Shown in pieces: positions 16,494 to 24,580 of a stretch of 34,734 bases of DNA. Position 1 is the stretch's first letter. Every line of letters begins with the position of its first letter. The notes beneath the pieces were generated by a model. It had not been told where the DNA came from and made no database searches. It saw nothing but the letters and a program-made list of their open reading frames with translations. The DNA comes from Bacteroidales bacterium (GTDB taxonomy: Bacteria > Bacteroidota > Bacteroidia > Bacteroidales > Tenuifilaceae): positions 1 to 34,734 of the forward strand of contig JAFWUG010000020.1 in the NCBI GenBank assembly GCA_017524185.1, given 5' to 3'. A program made the position numbers and the translations under genes.

Positions 16494-17072
16494 ATGTCTA
16501 TATCTATTGCTGATTTAACCCTGAAGAGCCGTTCGTATCGGCGTTTTGAGCAAAATAGGAAGATTGAGCGCGATGTGTTGGAGCGGTTGGTCGATTTGGT
16601 GCGATTTTGCCCATCGGCCCAAAACATGCAGCCGCTTAAATTTTTGCTATCGCACACAGCCGAGCGTAACGCATTGATATTCCCAATATTGGCTTGGGCA
16701 GGATACCTGCGCACATGGCCCGGCCCCGCCGAGGGCGAACGCCCAGCGGCCTACATCGTGATGCTCGAAGATCAGCAGCTGTCGCGCTCAACAGTAATCG
16801 ACCAAGGTATTGTTGCGCAAACCATCATGCTGGGTGCAGCCGAACGCGGTTTGGGCGGATGCATAATTGCCGCCTTCAAGCGCGAACAGCTCGCCCAAGC
16901 GCTGGGATTGCCCGAACACCTGCACCCCGTGCTCGTGCTGGCCTTGGGCTATCCGGCCGAGCAGGTGCAATTGGTTGACATGCCAGAGAGCGGCGCGGTG
17001 GAGTACTATCGCGACCAGCGCGATGTGCATTGCGTACCCAAACGTAAGTTGTCCGATTTGATTATTGGCTGA
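16494..17072 (+). CDS. Nitroreductase family flavoprotein
   Basis: 192 residues from the ATG at 16494 (MSISIADLTLKSRSYRRF), the usual N-terminus for the family, where the SxRxF motif binds FMN phosphate. Other FMN or dimer motifs are FCPSAQNMQPLKFLLS near residue 45 and GAAERGLGGCIIAAF near residue 120. The C-terminal VLALGYPAEQ is also typical. These enzymes use NAD(P)H and FMN to reduce nitro, quinone or other acceptors; the natural substrate cannot be told. The frame opens at 16422, but those 24 extra residues precede the promoter box and are unlike the family. ddl follows 41 bases later with its own promoter box. Confidence 0.9.
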   Translation: MSISIADLTLKSRSYRRFEQNRKIERDVLERLVDLVRFCPSAQNMQPLKFLLSHTAERNALIFPILAWAGYLRTWPGPAEGERPAAYIVMLEDQQLSRSTVIDQGIVAQTIMLGAAERGLGGCIIAAFKREQLAQALGLPEHLHPVLVLALGYPAEQVQLVDMPESGAVEYYRDQRDVHCVPKRKLSDLIIG

Positions 17073-17090
17073 TTGTTTTTGCTAATTTTG
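17057..17090 (+). promoter_or_regulatory. Putative promoter for ddl
   Basis: TAATTTTG (17083-17090) matches the -7 box. A TTTG at 17057-17060 lies 22 bases upstream, slightly more than usual. The ATG of ddl is 23 bases downstream. The -33 candidate lies inside the nitroreductase 3' end. Confidence 0.45.
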
Positions 17091-17113
17091 CGCCTCAAAT
17101 CGTTAGTTTTCCT

Positions 17114-18121
17114 ATGAACTCGCAGCTTAATATTGCAATTGTGGCCGGCGGTAATTCGTCGGAGGCCGAAATATCGCTCCGTGGAGCAGCGCAGATGGCG
17201 CAATGGCTCGATTCGCAACTCTATGTGGCTCACACCGTGCTGGTTAGCGGCACGCAGTGGACGCTGAAGCATCCGCAACATGGCGACCTTGCGGTAACTC
17301 GCGACGATTTTTCGGCTCTTTTGCCCAATGGTCAGCGTTTGCGTTTCGATTGCGCTCTAGTGATGATTCATGGAACGCCTGGCGAGAATGGTTTGCTGCA
17401 GGGATACCTCGAGTTGATGGGCATTCCGCATACTACGTGTAGCACCATGAGCGCGGCCATCACCTTCAACAAGTTTGTGTGCAAGGAGTTGGTACGCTCC
17501 ACTGGTGTTGGTTTGGCGCGTGGGGTGCTAATCAGGCGTGGGCAGACGTTCGATGCGCAGGCTCTGGTGGCCGAACTGGGCTTGCCGCTGTTCGTGAAGC
17601 CCAACGCCAGCGGTAGCAGTTACGGTGTGTCGAAGGTGAAGGCCGTGGCCGACCTGCCCGCCGCCATTGAGGCCGCATTGCTTGAGGGCGATGACGTGCT
17701 GGTGGAGGAGTTCATTGGTGGCCGCGAGTTCTCGTGCGGTGTGTTCAAGCCCAAGGGTGCGCCCGAGGTGCTGATGCCCGTAACCGAAATAATCTCGCAC
17801 ACCGAGTTTTTCGACTACAACGCCAAGTATAATCATCAGTCGAACGAGGTTACGCCCGCCCAAATTCCCGTGGAGCTGTCGGACGCCTTGCAGCAGATGG
17901 CTTCGCGCATCTACGACCGCCTGCAATGTAGCGGCATTGTGCGGGTCGATTATATTGTAACCCCAGAGGGCAATCCCTATTTTTTGGAAATAAACACCGT
18001 GCCTGGCATGAGTGCCGAGAGCATCATTCCGCAGCAGGTTAGAGCCATGGGTAGCACCATGCGCGAGGTGCTAAACCAAGTGATTGCCGATGCTATGCAA
18101 AGGCAAACGCCGCATCGCTAA
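17114..18121 (+). CDS. ddl: D-alanine--D-alanine ligase
   Basis: 335 residues. Ddl joins two D-alanines with ATP to make the dipeptide used in peptidoglycan precursors. The N-terminal domain has AGGNSSEAEISLRG (11-24) and the MIHGTPGENGLLQGYLE segment (84-100). The ATP-grasp core has VKPNASGSSYGV (161-172), VEEFIGGREFSCGV (197-210), the NEVTPAQIP segment (244-252), RVDYIV (277-282) and the Mg/ADP-binding EINTVPGMS (292-300). In many Bacteroidetes ddl sits with rluD and a PASTA-protein gene. Here it faces that group on the opposite strand, separated by three barrel genes. Its TAA stop overlaps the TAG stop of the first barrel gene in the tetranucleotide CTAA. Confidence 0.95.
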   Translation: MNSQLNIAIVAGGNSSEAEISLRGAAQMAQWLDSQLYVAHTVLVSGTQWTLKHPQHGDLAVTRDDFSALLPNGQRLRFDCALVMIHGTPGENGLLQGYLELMGIPHTTCSTMSAAITFNKFVCKELVRSTGVGLARGVLIRRGQTFDAQALVAELGLPLFVKPNASGSSYGVSKVKAVADLPAAIEAALLEGDDVLVEEFIGGREFSCGVFKPKGAPEVLMPVTEIISHTEFFDYNAKYNHQSNEVTPAQIPVELSDALQQMASRIYDRLQCSGIVRVDYIVTPEGNPYFLEINTVPGMSAESIIPQQVRAMGSTMREVLNQVIADAMQRQTPHR

Positions 18122-18975
18122 GGGTATTTGCGCCCAAGGGCGATATGCAAACCTAACGAGGCTGTACAGGAATAGTTTTTATCCAGGAAGTAGTGTGTTT
18201 CGCTGCTCTCAAATTCGCGCGGACAGATGCCGCCGCCCAATTGTACCTGCACTTTAACGTGCTTATAGCCAAATCTAACCGTAAGCGAATGCTCTAAAAC
18301 ATCGATAAAATCGGTGATTGCGAGCCTATTCAGATAGTCGCCTTCGGGTGAGGTGAAATTGTGGCTCATGTTAAAAAACGACGCTTTGCCTAAGCGAATG
18401 GTATATGCCAAATCGACTGGTGCATAGGAGAATCCTATTGAGGCTTGCATAAAGAGCTTGTTCAAGTTTATCTTGGCCGCCTGCTTGTTTGGCATAATTA
18501 TCTCCATGAAACTGAGGCTGTTGCCCAAATAGAAGTCGGCAACCATATACTCCGCATATGGAATGTAGCCGCCCACAGCCACCTCGCCAATGTGCGATGT
18601 GATGGTGGGCGGACCGCCTGTAGCGCTCGATTTTAGTCTGTCGGAGTGATAGTAGGTGTAGCCGCCCATAATTCCCAAATGCTTTATTGGTGAGCCTGCT
18701 ACGTTTACGTTTAGGCCGTATATTTCTGATGTATTTATGTCGGGAAATGGGATTGGAAAAACCTCATCGCCATGCTCGTAGTTGTGCGCTAAGGCAACGT
18801 CTAAGGCCAACTCCATCGAGTCGCGCAGCATTGGCACGTTGTGCGGCTGATAGATGTAGTAGTTATACGGCGTCCAAGGCTGTAATCTGCCTGCGCCGCA
18901 GCCAATTAGCAGCGGTGCAATGGCCATTGTTAGCATTAGTGCTATGTACGATTTCCGTACTGCCATATAGTTCAA
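18118..18975 (-). CDS. Putative beta-barrel outer membrane lipoprotein, paralog 1
   Basis: 285 residues (282 from an inner Met at 18966). A lipoprotein-type signal ends in LLIGC with Cys 26. The mature start carries YIYQPHNVPMLRDS, then alternating hydrophobic strands with GIMGGYTYY, GEVAVGGYIP and IGFSYAPVDLAYTIRLG, and a barrel-like end ASLGLHIALGRKYP. It is clearly homologous to the next gene (same QPHNVPMLRDS, SPIKxxGIMGGY and IGFSYAPVDL motifs) and more distantly to the third. I do not recognise a named family. The alternating pattern and C-terminal aromatic/Pro strand suggest a small outer membrane barrel or surface-associated beta protein. It is the last gene of the PASTA-rluD operon. 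Confidence 0.8.
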   Translation of the reverse strand: MNYMAVRKSYIALMLTMAIAPLLIGCGAGRLQPWTPYNYYIYQPHNVPMLRDSMELALDVALAHNYEHGDEVFPIPFPDINTSEIYGLNVNVAGSPIKHLGIMGGYTYYHSDRLKSSATGGPPTITSHIGEVAVGGYIPYAEYMVADFYLGNSLSFMEIIMPNKQAAKINLNKLFMQASIGFSYAPVDLAYTIRLGKASFFNMSHNFTSPEGDYLNRLAITDFIDVLEHSLTVRFGYKHVKVQVQLGGGICPREFESSETHYFLDKNYSCTASLGLHIALGRKYP

Positions 18976-19001
18976 TGTTTATGGGCAAATGCCTTTATTT
19001 A

Positions 19002-19787
19002 CTACGGATACGTTCGCCCAAAGCAGAAGTGAAGGCCTAACGAGACAGTGAAACTATTCAGCTGCGGCATGTTTTCATACGTTTGGCCGAGTTTGAAACC
19101 GTGCGAAAGTTGCAGCTGCGCTTTGATGTCCTTGTAGCCAGCCCTCAGGGTGAGGGAGTACTCGCCCATTAGGTGGCCTCGGTTTTTGACGAGCCAATTT
19201 ATGGCCTCGGCTTCTTTCTCGTGGGTAATGTTGTGGTCTATGCTGTTGTAATAGGCGTAGCCTATGCGGACACCATACACCAAATCGACTGGCGCATAGG
19301 AGAATCCTATCGAGGGTTGCACAAATATGTTGTGCATCTGCACGCGGGCTGAACCTTGGTTGCCGTTGTCGAATAAATGTTTCTGAAATGTAAAACGGTC
19401 GCCGCCGTAAACGTCAAATACCCAGTATGTTCCGAATGGCTGATAGTATCCTACGGCCAACTCGCCATTGTGGGCGGTTATTGAGTTGTCGCGGTGGTCG
19501 TTGTAGAAGTTGTATCCGCCCATAATTCCAAAATTCTTGATGGGCGAGTATGCTGCATCGATGTTAAAGCCGTAGCTTTCGTGTTCGGGCACAGTGAATG
19601 GCCAGTAGAAATTGGCTTCGTAGTTGCAGGTTGCGCCTACGTCCAAGGCCACCTCGCCCGAGTCGCGCAGCATTGGCACGTTGTGTGGCTGATATACGTA
19701 GTAGTTGCGCGGATAGTAGATGCAACTTTGCAGTATAACCGCAGCCAGTAAACCTATAACGATGCTTGCTGTGTATAGTCTTCTCAT
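19002..19787 (-). CDS. Putative beta-barrel outer membrane lipoprotein, paralog 2
   Basis: 261 residues. The signal ends in ILQSC with Cys 22, then YYPRNYYVYQPHNVPMLRDSG. Strands alternate polar and hydrophobic residues (GIMGGYNFYNDHR, GELAVGYYQPFGTYWVFDVYGG, VQPSIGFSYAPVDLVYGVRIGY), ending in VSLGLHFCFGRTYP. It is the best match to paralog 1, 26 bases downstream of it on the minus strand, and shares the GE(V/L)A.GYY.P and FVQP.(I/F)GY/FS motifs with paralog 3, 21 bases upstream. Function is unknown. It looks like a tandem duplicate of a lineage-specific surface protein. Confidence 0.8.
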   Translation of the reverse strand: MRRLYTASIVIGLLAAVILQSCIYYPRNYYVYQPHNVPMLRDSGEVALDVGATCNYEANFYWPFTVPEHESYGFNIDAAYSPIKNFGIMGGYNFYNDHRDNSITAHNGELAVGYYQPFGTYWVFDVYGGDRFTFQKHLFDNGNQGSARVQMHNIFVQPSIGFSYAPVDLVYGVRIGYAYYNSIDHNITHEKEAEAINWLVKNRGHLMGEYSLTLRAGYKDIKAQLQLSHGFKLGQTYENMPQLNSFTVSLGLHFCFGRTYP

Positions 19788-19808
19788 ATTTAGGCGTTTA
19801 GGTTGATG

Positions 19809-20648
19809 CTATTCGTATTTATGCCCAAAGGTGTAGGTTAAGCCCACGTAGTGGCGATACGAGGCCACACCGTGACCATGCAGGATATAGTCGTGGTTGT
19901 TGAGCTGTACGAGGTATGTGAGTTGGTATGTTGCCTTGATGAATTTCCAGCCAGCGCGCACAGTAATTGTTGGCTCAAGGAGCCAAAAGCCACTATTTTG
20001 GCCTATTTGGTTCATATACAGATGATCGCCCATGGCCCAACTAGAACTTGTGGCATCGATGTTGTTTTTAAGCCCAAAATATTTGAGGTAGCTCATGCGG
20101 GCCGATGCGCCCACGTCGAATATTGGCGATGTGTAGCCAAAGTTGGGCTGTATGAATATTTTGGAAGATTTAAGGTTGGCCCAGCCAGCGGTGGAGAATT
20201 TGTGCTTCTGCGAGCTTAGGCCAGTGCCGGCGTAAACCTCAAAAGTGAGCTGGGTGTTTATTGGCTTATAGTAGCCTGCGGCCACTTCGCCGTAGTTTAT
20301 TGCGTCGTAGTCGGTGAGGTTTTGCACGTCCTTGTTGCCCTTGCGGTAGAGCGACAGGCCGCCTGCCACGGCCAAGTAGTCGGTTATGGCGTATGCGCCT
20401 TGCGCCACGAAATTGTGGCCTGAGGTTTCGTAGTTGAGGTGTGTGCGGTGACTGCTGGCGGTGCTATCGGTGTAGTTGCTCACACCGCTGTTGAAGAACT
20501 CATCGCTAACTGCCGCCGTTATTTGGTATTCGCCCTGCTGGTTGAATAGCGTTACCGGTTGGCAGTAGGGCGCGTAGATGTTGCGCGTGCAGCTGCTAAT
20601 TAGCGCGGCAATGGCCGAAGCGGCGAGGAGCAAACGTGAGGTTTTCAT
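19809..20648 (-). CDS. Putative beta-barrel outer membrane lipoprotein, paralog 3 (divergent)
   Basis: 279 residues from the ATG at 20648, which gives a clean lipoprotein signal MKTSRLLLAASAIAALISSC with Cys 20. The frame extends to 20699, but those 17 residues would precede the signal peptide. The mature protein has NIYAPYCQPVTLFNQQGEYQ, GEVAAGYYKPINTQLTFEVYAG, FIQPNFGYTSPIFDVGASARMS and ends VGLTYTFGHKYE, all aligning in order with paralogs 1 and 2 at lower identity. It comes 60 bases after the rluD stop and starts the run of three barrel genes. Function unknown. Confidence 0.78.
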   Translation of the reverse strand: MKTSRLLLAASAIAALISSCTRNIYAPYCQPVTLFNQQGEYQITAAVSDEFFNSGVSNYTDSTASSHRTHLNYETSGHNFVAQGAYAITDYLAVAGGLSLYRKGNKDVQNLTDYDAINYGEVAAGYYKPINTQLTFEVYAGTGLSSQKHKFSTAGWANLKSSKIFIQPNFGYTSPIFDVGASARMSYLKYFGLKNNIDATSSSWAMGDHLYMNQIGQNSGFWLLEPTITVRAGWKFIKATYQLTYLVQLNNHDYILHGHGVASYRHYVGLTYTFGHKYE

Positions 20649-20708
20649 GGCTACAGAGTTTTGGTGAAATGGCTTGTAATGCCACAAAAATCGTACCATT
20701 AGCGGTTT

Positions 20709-21761
20709 TTAGTCCTCTTCTAGCATCGGTACATAGCGGCTGTAGGTGCGCCATTTTTCAATGACACTAGCCATATCGGGGGGGAGGGGGGCTTCAAAGT
20801 GCATGGCTTGATCAGTGGTGGGGTGCGTAAAGCCTAGTGTGCGGGCATGTAGGGCTTGCCGTGGGCATAGGCCGAAGCAGTTGTCGATGAATTGTTTAAA
20901 CTTGCTTGTGGGATTGCCCTTTACTATGCGGTCGCCGCCATACACCTCGTCGTTGAAGAGCGGATGGCGTATGTGGGCGAAGTGCACGCGGATTTGGTGC
21001 GTGCGGCCAGTTTCAAGACGGCATTCCACTAGGCTCACAAAGCCGAATCGTTCGATGGTGCGCCAGTGTGTGATGGCGTGTTTGCCCTGTTCGGGTGGGC
21101 AAATCTGGCGGCGGGTGCGGTCGTTGGGGTGGCGGTCGATGTTGCTCTCAATTGTGCCCTCGTCCGATTCCATGTCGCCCCATGCAAGCGCAACGTAGCG
21201 GCGCGAGGTGGTGCGCTCGAAGAATTGCTTGGCCAAAGCGTTGGTGGCCATCTCGTTTTTGCCAATCACCAATAGCCCCGATGTGTTTTTGTCGATGCGA
21301 TGCACCAGTCCGGGGCGCACCTGTCCCGAACTGAACAGCGGCAGGTGGCGCAGGTGGTGCATTAGGGCGTTAACCAATGTGCCGGTGTAGTTGCCGTAGG
21401 CGGGGTGCACCACCATGCCTGCAGCCTTGTTCACCACCAGCAAATCGTCGTCTTCGTAAACTATGTCGATTGGGATGTCCTCGGGGCCAATCTCCAACTC
21501 GTGGGGCGGTGTGGCCATCACCACCGAAATGGAGTCCAATGGTTTTATTTTGTACGATGCCTTTACTGGCTTGTTATTTACCAATATGCACTTGGCTTCG
21601 GCGGCCTGCTGTATGCGGCTGCGGCTAACGCTCCCGCCAATGCGGTCGGCCAAAAACACGTCGATTCGCATGGTGGTTTGGCCTGGATCCACCGTGAAAC
21701 GGTGGTGTTCGTATAGTTCAGGCGCATCGGATTGCTGGTCGATGTCGTGGTTGTCGCTCAT
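20709..21761 (-). CDS. rluD: RluD-like 23S rRNA pseudouridine synthase (RluA family)
   Basis: 350 residues. An N-terminal S4 RNA-binding domain (about 30-95) precedes the RluA-type catalytic domain. The catalytic motif is HRIDKNTSG (154-162) with Asp157; E. coli has HRLDKDTSG. Other motifs are VVNKAAGMVVHPAYGN (109-124), the VECRLETGRTHQIRVH segment and HARTLGFTHP. The S4 domain plus this length fit RluD (pseudouridines of 23S rRNA helix 69) better than RluA, but family members are hard to tell apart. It starts 9 bases after the 630-residue T9SS cargo gene and is read with the PASTA gene. Confidence 0.9.
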   Translation of the reverse strand: MSDNHDIDQQSDAPELYEHHRFTVDPGQTTMRIDVFLADRIGGSVSRSRIQQAAEAKCILVNNKPVKASYKIKPLDSISVVMATPPHELEIGPEDIPIDIVYEDDDLLVVNKAAGMVVHPAYGNYTGTLVNALMHHLRHLPLFSSGQVRPGLVHRIDKNTSGLLVIGKNEMATNALAKQFFERTTSRRYVALAWGDMESDEGTIESNIDRHPNDRTRRQICPPEQGKHAITHWRTIERFGFVSLVECRLETGRTHQIRVHFAHIRHPLFNDEVYGGDRIVKGNPTSKFKQFIDNCFGLCPRQALHARTLGFTHPTTDQAMHFEAPLPPDMASVIEKWRTYSRYVPMLEED

Positions 21762-21770
21762 CGGCTTGTT

Positions 21771-23663
21771 CTATCGGCTTATGATTAGTTTGCCCGTGGC
21801 TGTTTTTCCGTTGCTTAGCGCCACGCGTACAATGTAGAGCCCTTGCGGAAGATGCGCCACATCGATTTGTGGGGCGTAGGGGCGGTGTAGGCTCAGCGTG
21901 CCGCTGCTGTGGTATATGGCAATGGTTTTGGCCGTTGTGCCATCGGGGATGCCTATGTTTACTATGCTGTTGGCAGGATTTGGGTATAGGTTGATGCTGG
22001 TGCGCTGCCTTGTAGGTGCAGCGGTGAAGTGTGCCGCTGTGCTGCCCATGATTGGGCGTATCATTAGCGTACCGTCCCAGCTAACCGGTGTCCATCCGTT
22101 TCCTTTGTTATAGAGCAGTTTGTCGCTGTGGTTGGTGTTCAAATCGACTCCAACATGCATAAACACTTCGTAAACCTGCTGCCAGCCGATGTAGAAGTTG
22201 CTGCCCTTGGCTACGAATGTTGCTGGCATTTGGTAGCATATAAAGCGGTTGAGGCTGTCGGCGTATGCGGTTCTTACGCCAGCGCGTTGGGCTATGATGT
22301 CGCCAGGCTGGTTGTTGCGTTCGTTCCATAGGGTTAGTTTGAAACTGGTGGCATTGGCATCGTCCAGGGTGTGGTTGAAGTAAATCATTATACCCTTTAG
22401 GGTGTCGTCAACCAAGCTGGTGAATCGCATGGCGGCCTGTGCCCTGTTTGTTCCCTCGCCTATGAATCCCCAGCCTGTTTCGGCCGAGCCATCGTCGTAG
22501 GCGTAGTAGTTATGCAGTAGCAGGTCGGTGTATAAGGTGTCGTTGTGGCGCAGGTGTGCGGTTTTGGGGTTGTTGTTGGTGCTGAGGTAGGCCACAAATC
22601 GGAATTTGCCCGAGTCGGCCCAGGCCGATGTGAAGTTGTGGTCGTACTCAAAGTTGCGGGTAAAGGTATCGATGGTGAAGGGGTCGCTGTTTGCCGAGCC
22701 ACCGCTAAAGCTTTGTGTTGGGGCTTGCCCCGACAGGTCGATTATTTTGTAGTATCGCGTTACGTTCCACACCGAGTCGCCCAAGTTGGCATATTGGGTG
22801 GTGAACTGCATGGGGCGCGGCACCAAGTCTTTCGAGGCTTTTCCAAAGACGTGCCACGGCACCGAGGTGTAGTCGTTGAGCATTGGCTCAATTGGTGCGC
22901 AGAATGCTATATCGTTGAGCGTGGTGTCGTGCTGGTGGCGGTGGGCATCGAGCCTAATCAAATCCACCAACCAGTGGTCGCAGTTGCCCTGACGGCTGGC
23001 TATGGTTTGCTGCTTGTCAATCGATGCGTAGTTTATCAGCCTGAACCTAAACCCTTTATATAAAAACAGGCTGTCATCAATGGGCAGCATCACGGGGTGG
23101 AATTGCTGCGTAATGTTGGGTCGGGTGCGCTCAATGGTGCGCGGCTTGATGTGGAAATGTTGTGTGAGCGTTTGGTTAGCGGCTTGGTAGGTGATGGCCA
23201 CGGCGCGATGCCATTGCTGCGTGCTGTCGAGCAGTTCTACCACCAACGAATCGCGTTCGCTTGGGGTATAGCCAAGTCCTTGAGGTTGAACAAAGAACGA
23301 GAGGTATAGGCTGTCGGCAATCCTTCGCTCGAGGTTTATGGGGAGCGATGTGAGGGTGTCGGCGGGTAGCGGCGAGGTGGATAGATTGGGGTAGAGCCTG
23401 CCGTTGGCTGCGGCTGCATCGAATGTGGCTGTACCTATCGATTTGGTATTCAGTGCGTAGCGCAGGTTTGTGCGAACGCCGCCGCCCTGCTCCCAGCGGT
23501 CGGCTCGGGGTGCGGGCTGAAGGCGGGCAAAGTCATCAAAGAATGGAAGTGCTATGGTGTCGGCCTTTGCGCTGTTTTGCTTAGCACTAACTGGTGCGAT
23601 TGTGGTCGCTGTTAGTAGTGCTATTATGCTGGTTATGAGGTGTTTATTCCAATATTTCCTCAT
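21771..23663 (-). CDS. T9SS type A sorting domain-containing surface/secreted protein
   Basis: 630 residues. A signal peptide (1-27, ending VSA) leads to a mature start with LPFFDDFA, seen in many T9SS cargo proteins. The middle 500 residues are beta-rich with no catalytic motif I recognise; around 390-400 (YAYDDGSAETGWGF) is a pattern found in other large T9SS proteins. The last 75 residues are a type A sorting domain: INLYPNPANSIVNIGIPDG, QIDVAHLPQGLYIVRV and a terminal GKLIISR. The product should be exported and anchored or released by the T9SS whose regulator PorX is encoded here. The start overlaps the PASTA gene's 3' end by 20 bases, so the genes are translationally close. Function unknown. 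Confidence 0.88.
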   Translation of the reverse strand: MRKYWNKHLITSIIALLTATTIAPVSAKQNSAKADTIALPFFDDFARLQPAPRADRWEQGGGVRTNLRYALNTKSIGTATFDAAAANGRLYPNLSTSPLPADTLTSLPINLERRIADSLYLSFFVQPQGLGYTPSERDSLVVELLDSTQQWHRAVAITYQAANQTLTQHFHIKPRTIERTRPNITQQFHPVMLPIDDSLFLYKGFRFRLINYASIDKQQTIASRQGNCDHWLVDLIRLDAHRHQHDTTLNDIAFCAPIEPMLNDYTSVPWHVFGKASKDLVPRPMQFTTQYANLGDSVWNVTRYYKIIDLSGQAPTQSFSGGSANSDPFTIDTFTRNFEYDHNFTSAWADSGKFRFVAYLSTNNNPKTAHLRHNDTLYTDLLLHNYYAYDDGSAETGWGFIGEGTNRAQAAMRFTSLVDDTLKGIMIYFNHTLDDANATSFKLTLWNERNNQPGDIIAQRAGVRTAYADSLNRFICYQMPATFVAKGSNFYIGWQQVYEVFMHVGVDLNTNHSDKLLYNKGNGWTPVSWDGTLMIRPIMGSTAAHFTAAPTRQRTSINLYPNPANSIVNIGIPDGTTAKTIAIYHSSGTLSLHRPYAPQIDVAHLPQGLYIVRVALSNGKTATGKLIISR

Positions 23664-24516
23664 CTTCGTTGGTGCGTATGTTGCCGCCTTTGAATAGCGG
23701 TGTGTTGGTGGTGTCGCGTTGGGGTATGCGGCTTTGGTTCAGCGTTAGCCAAATGTTCACCTTGGTGCCAAAGGCTATGTTGTTTATGCTGGAGTAGGCG
23801 GGATATTGATTGTACACCCTCGCCTCTAACGAGTCTTTGTAGTCTTTTATTGTTTCGTCGAATTGTATTTTGCCAATGTTTAGTGCTGCTTCGATTATTA
23901 GGTTTTGGGCATCGTTTAGCTTGAGGCCAACCAGTTGCGGCAGGTTGGTTTGCTCGCCATACATTCCCCGTCCTAGCACCAGTTCTACTTTTGTGCCCTT
24001 GGGTATTAGTTTTCCTGCGCTTATGGTGTCGCCGTTGAGGGTTTGCGCCAGCACGTTGTGGGTGCCCAGGTCGGCTCTGAAGCGGAGCGCGCCCACGCTC
24101 AGCCCTTCGAGTTCAAGTATGGCCTTGGCCTGACGTAGCGTGTAGCCCACCACGTTGGGCATACGCACTTTCATGGGGCTTTTGGCGTTCACTATCAGGA
24201 ATATGCGGCGGTTAGTTTTTACGTGCGTGCCAGGCTCTGGAATTTGTTCGATGATGCTGCCTGGGGTGCGGTTCATGATGTAGGTGGAGTCAGTTATCTC
24301 GGCGCGGAGCTGGTTTTTGCGGGCCATGGCGATGGCTTCGTCTATTGTTAGGCCGCGCATGTCGGGCACGGGGAACGACTGGCCGTGCTGGGTGCGTATG
24401 CGCAGGTAGAGTGCTACGCCTAATATGATGATGATTGAGGCCAAAATACCGAGCAACGGGGTTTTTACGTAGGTGTTGCCGAATATTTTTGCCAATATTG
24501 TTTTTATCATGCTCAT
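23644..24516 (-). CDS. PASTA domain membrane protein
   Basis: 290 residues from the ATG at 24516 (another at 24510). A cytoplasmic tail and one transmembrane helix (about 20-40) are followed by three PASTA domains: VPDMRGLTIDEAIAMA (from 50), MPNVVGYTLRQAKAILE (from about 120) and LPQLVGLKLNDAQNLII (from about 195). A charged tail ends EDEEILE. PASTA domains bind cell-wall muropeptides or beta-lactams in kinases and penicillin-binding proteins. Stand-alone Bacteroidetes PASTA proteins, often beside rluD and ddl, have no settled role but are likely periplasmic wall-associated proteins. The frame extends to 24591 and would overlap the aminotransferase gene, but an exact promoter box at 24543-24550 lies inside that extension, so I use the inner start. 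Confidence 0.9.
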   Translation of the reverse strand: MSMIKTILAKIFGNTYVKTPLLGILASIIIILGVALYLRIRTQHGQSFPVPDMRGLTIDEAIAMARKNQLRAEITDSTYIMNRTPGSIIEQIPEPGTHVKTNRRIFLIVNAKSPMKVRMPNVVGYTLRQAKAILELEGLSVGALRFRADLGTHNVLAQTLNGDTISAGKLIPKGTKVELVLGRGMYGEQTNLPQLVGLKLNDAQNLIIEAALNIGKIQFDETIKDYKDSLEARVYNQYPAYSSINNIAFGTKVNIWLTLNQSRIPQRDTTNTPLFKGGNIRTNEDEEILE

Positions 24517-24542
24517 GTTGATTTGGGCTTGAGTTTGATGTG

Positions 24543-24550
24543 CAAAGGTA
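24543..24550 (-). promoter_or_regulatory. -7 promoter box for the PASTA operon
   Basis: TACCTTTG on the minus strand matches TAnnTTTG exactly, 26 bases before the chosen PASTA start. A T-rich TTTTAAGG stretch lies roughly where a -33 element should be. It supports separate transcription from the aminotransferase gene and the inner PASTA start. Confidence 0.6.
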
Positions 24551-24580
24551 GTAAATTTTGACAACCTTAAAAGGTGCGTT

